From: Chloroflexi bacterium HGW-Chloroflexi-3
GTDB lineage: Bacteria; Chloroflexota; Anaerolineae; Anaerolineales; Anaerolineaceae
Reading direction: 5' to 3'
Length of the DNA: 64,000 bases
NCBI GenBank assembly: GCA_002842045.1
Contig: PHBX01000006.1
Span: 149,570 to 213,569, forward strand
Shown: piece by piece, positions 62,612-64,000 of the stretch
Numbering within the stretch: the first letter of the stretch is position 1
Layout of the letters: the number at the start of each line of letters is the position of its first letter
The notes under the pieces: model-generated
The model's input: only the letters and a program-made list of their open reading frames with translations
Database searches by the model: none
What the model was told of the DNA's origin: nothing
Position numbers and translations under genes: made by a program

Positions 62612-63247
62612 TTAGTTCTTTCGTGCCTCTTTAACCAGCACCACCCCACCTCGTGGTCCAGGCACTGATCCGCGCACACCTATCAGGTTGCGTTCTGCGT
62701 CTAACAGAACAATCTTCAAGTTTTGCGACGTAACCCGCTCATCACCCATATGACCTGGGCCTCGCGAGCCTTTATAGACACGACCTGGAGTCGTTCCCGC
62801 ACCTCGAGAACCTGGGGCACGGTGTCGATCCGATTGACCATGAGTCTTGGGACCACCTCGGAAATGGTAACGTTTCACACCACCCTGGAAACCTTTACCC
62901 TTAGAGGTACCGACTACATCAACAAACTCACCAACTGTAAAGACATCAACAGACAATTTATCACCTTCATTTACCGCAGGGGTTTTAACGCGAAATTCGC
63001 GCAAAAACTTGAGAGGAGGTAAATTCAGGTTATTGCGCTTTAAATGCCCTTTTTGTCCGTTGGTCAAGCGTTTTGGTTTTGCCTCACCATAACCTAGTTG
63101 TACAGCAGTGTAGCCATCACGTTCTTCTGTACGTACTTGGGTTACATAGCAAGGCCCAGCTTCGATTACAGTTACCGGCACAGCGGCACCATTTTCATCG
63201 AAAATCTGGGTCATACCGATTTTCTTGCCAATTAGCCCTTTCAACAT
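62612..63247 (-). CDS. rplC: Ribosomal protein uL3
   Basis: The 211-residue protein starts MLKGLIGKKIGMTQIFDENG and has the W-finger-type loop GKGFQGGVKRYHFRGGPKTH and GSRGAGTTPGRVYKG. AAGGAG precedes the ATG. It is separated from rpsJ by 268 bp, an unusual break in the S10 order. Confidence 0.97.
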   Translation of the reverse strand: MLKGLIGKKIGMTQIFDENGAAVPVTVIEAGPCYVTQVRTEERDGYTAVQLGYGEAKPKRLTNGQKGHLKRNNLNLPPLKFLREFRVKTPAVNEGDKLSVDVFTVGEFVDVVGTSKGKGFQGGVKRYHFRGGPKTHGQSDRHRAPGSRGAGTTPGRVYKGSRGPGHMGDERVTSQNLKIVLLDAERNLIGVRGSVPGPRGGVVLVKEARKN

Positions 63248-63436
63248 ATCAGTTTTCTCCTTGTTTTATAAATTGCCAGGACTGTCAGCTTGGGCTAAGC
63301 TGCATCATCCCCGTATGCTGGGCAGTAAGTTGTTCGCTGCAAGACTCCGCATCTTTTCCAGTCCGCGCACGAGACTACTCTTACTCAGCCTAAATGAAGC
63401 AGGTTTCGAGAAACCCGCAACCTTTTAAATATATCA
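63248..63436 (-). promoter_or_regulatory. Promoter and structured leader before rplC
   Basis: On the minus strand TGATATATT (TATATT at 63428-63433) is an extended -10 box. The following roughly 170-nt leader contains several local stems: GCGGGTTTC/GAAACCTGC, CAGCTT/AAGCTG and a long-range GGACTG/CAGTCC pair that would close most of the leader. It is richer in GC than the adjoining AT-rich spacer and has no reading frame of note. It probably is an autoregulatory ribosomal-protein leader placed between rpsJ and rplC. The regulator (uL4 or uL3) is a guess. Confidence 0.55.
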
Positions 63437-63454
63437 TAATTCTTACATTTTGAG

Positions 63455-63475
63455 AAGGATAGCGTTGCCATCCTT
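63455..63475 (-). terminator. Hairpin after rpsJ, possible attenuator
   Basis: AAGGATAGC and GCCATCCTT form a 9-bp stem (one G-T pair on the minus strand) with a 3-nt loop, 41 nt after the rpsJ stop and just upstream of the internal promoter. No T tract follows on the minus strand, so it may slow rather than end transcription. Confidence 0.4.
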
Positions 63476-63515
63476 TTCAATTGTATTGCTAATTTAATGT
63501 ACTTGTGTAATCGAA

Positions 63516-63824
63516 TTAAATCTTTATTTCAATATCAACGCCAGCGGGTAAATTTAATCGCATTAACATATCAATTGTTTTTGAATCAGGTTCTAAAACA
63601 TCAATCAGACGATTGTGGGTCCGAATTTCGAAATGTTCGTGTGAATCTTTATCGATGAAAGTTGAACGGCGCACGGTGAATCGTTCTTTTTTGGTAGGTA
63701 GTGGAACGGGTCCCACAACTTTTGCGCCAGATCGTTCAGCTGTATCGACGATGCGTTTTGCTGATTGATCAAGAACTCGATGATCATATGCTTTAAGACG
63801 AATACGTATACGTTGTTTTGCCAT
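63516..63824 (-). CDS. rpsJ: Ribosomal protein uS10
   Basis: The 102-residue protein starts [20 protein letters not shown] and has [20 protein letters not shown] and [12 protein letters not shown]. It also serves as NusE in antitermination. It begins 7 nt after tuf, the tuf-rpsJ order of many bacteria. Confidence 0.97.
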   Translation of the reverse strand: MAKQRIRIRLKAYDHRVLDQSAKRIVDTAERSGAKVVGPVPLPTKKERFTVRRSTFIDKDSHEHFEIRTHNRLIDVLEPDSKTIDMLMRLNLPAGVDIEIKI

Positions 63825-63831
63825 TTAACAC

Positions 63832-64000
63832 CTACTCAAGTATCTTAGTGATCACGCCAGCGCCTACTGTCAGGCCACCTTCGCGAATTGCAAATTTTGA
63901 GCCCTGTTCCAACGCCACCGGGACGATCAGTTCGACCATCATGTTGACATTGTCTCCGGGCATTACCATTTCTACGCCTTCGGGCAGGGTGATCGAGCCA
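63832..64000 (-). CDS. tuf: Elongation factor Tu, C-terminal part (cut by the window edge)
   Basis: The 55 visible residues are the end of domain 3: [20 protein letters not shown], then [11 protein letters not shown] and [13 protein letters not shown] before a TAG stop. The usual REGGRTVGAG reads [10 protein letters not shown] here, so one normally conserved Arg is Leu. Codons are more GC-rich than in neighbouring genes, as expected for a highly expressed gene. The rest lies beyond the right edge. Confidence 0.95.
   Translation of the reverse strand, partial: GSITLPEGVEMVMPGDNVNMMVELIVPVALEQGSKFAIREGGLTVGAGVITKILE

Noticed and set aside
1..64000. Transposons, integrons, CRISPR arrays or defence islands
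   Set aside because: No transposase, integrase, Cas, restriction or toxin-antitoxin gene was recognised anywhere in the window.

Overview
The window reads as part of a bacterial chromosome of modest GC content, most likely from an anaerobic Chloroflexota of the class Anaerolineae. This is inference from gene content: a TIGR03663/Agl23-like membrane protein fused to NHL repeats, an archaeal-type prolyl-tRNA synthetase, an ADP-forming acyl-CoA synthetase, a tungsten-type aldehyde:ferredoxin oxidoreductase, and no visible outer-membrane or LPS genes. No 16S rRNA, tRNA, CRISPR array, insertion sequence or phage module was seen.

Layout. 0-6.4 kb: ADP-forming acyl-CoA synthetase (cut by the left edge), a SUI1-like factor, two hsp20 genes plus the remnant of a third, an ECF sigma factor with its membrane partner, and an AmpG-like MFS permease. 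6.5-15.6 kb: the Agl23-NHL protein, two broken small genes (a 2-bp frameshift and an in-frame TGA), an EamA permease, a MoaD/AOR pair, a PF04020 membrane protein and a GNAT acetyltransferase. 15.8-26.2 kb (+ strand): clpC; gmd, LMW-PTP, MazG-like, LOG, proS and an unknown helical protein; rpsO-pnp. 26.3-29.4 kb: EcsC/zinc-ribbon protein and murE. 29.4-40.9 kb (- strand): genes for the membrane arm of complex I (nuoA-H-J-K-L-M2-M1-N) followed by F0 of ATP synthase (atpZ-B-E-FH). 41-46.7 kb: an envelope-stress-like group of three genes, a tryptophanase gene with a stop codon near its start, and mazG. 46.8-64 kb (- strand): a nearly complete S10-spc-alpha ribosomal supercluster, tuf to rplQ, then truA-rplM-rpsI.

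How the genes work together. The bioenergetic block carries only membrane-embedded subunits of complex I and ATP synthase, plus the stator stalk. NuoB/C/D/E/F/G/I and the F1 genes (alpha, gamma, beta, epsilon) are absent and must lie elsewhere if they exist. There are two NuoM paralogues and a long NuoL, which fits a complex I with one extra antiporter-like pump. The b subunit is fused to only the C-terminal half of delta.

Four genes carry clear lesions: rplQ, tnaA, an ASCH-like gene and a glycine-zipper gene. An essential ribosomal gene is among them, so consensus or assembly errors must be weighed against real gene decay. Three - strand genes (GNAT, murE, atpZ) lack a Shine-Dalgarno sequence and have a -10 box about 7-10 nt before the start codon, which suggests leaderless transcripts.
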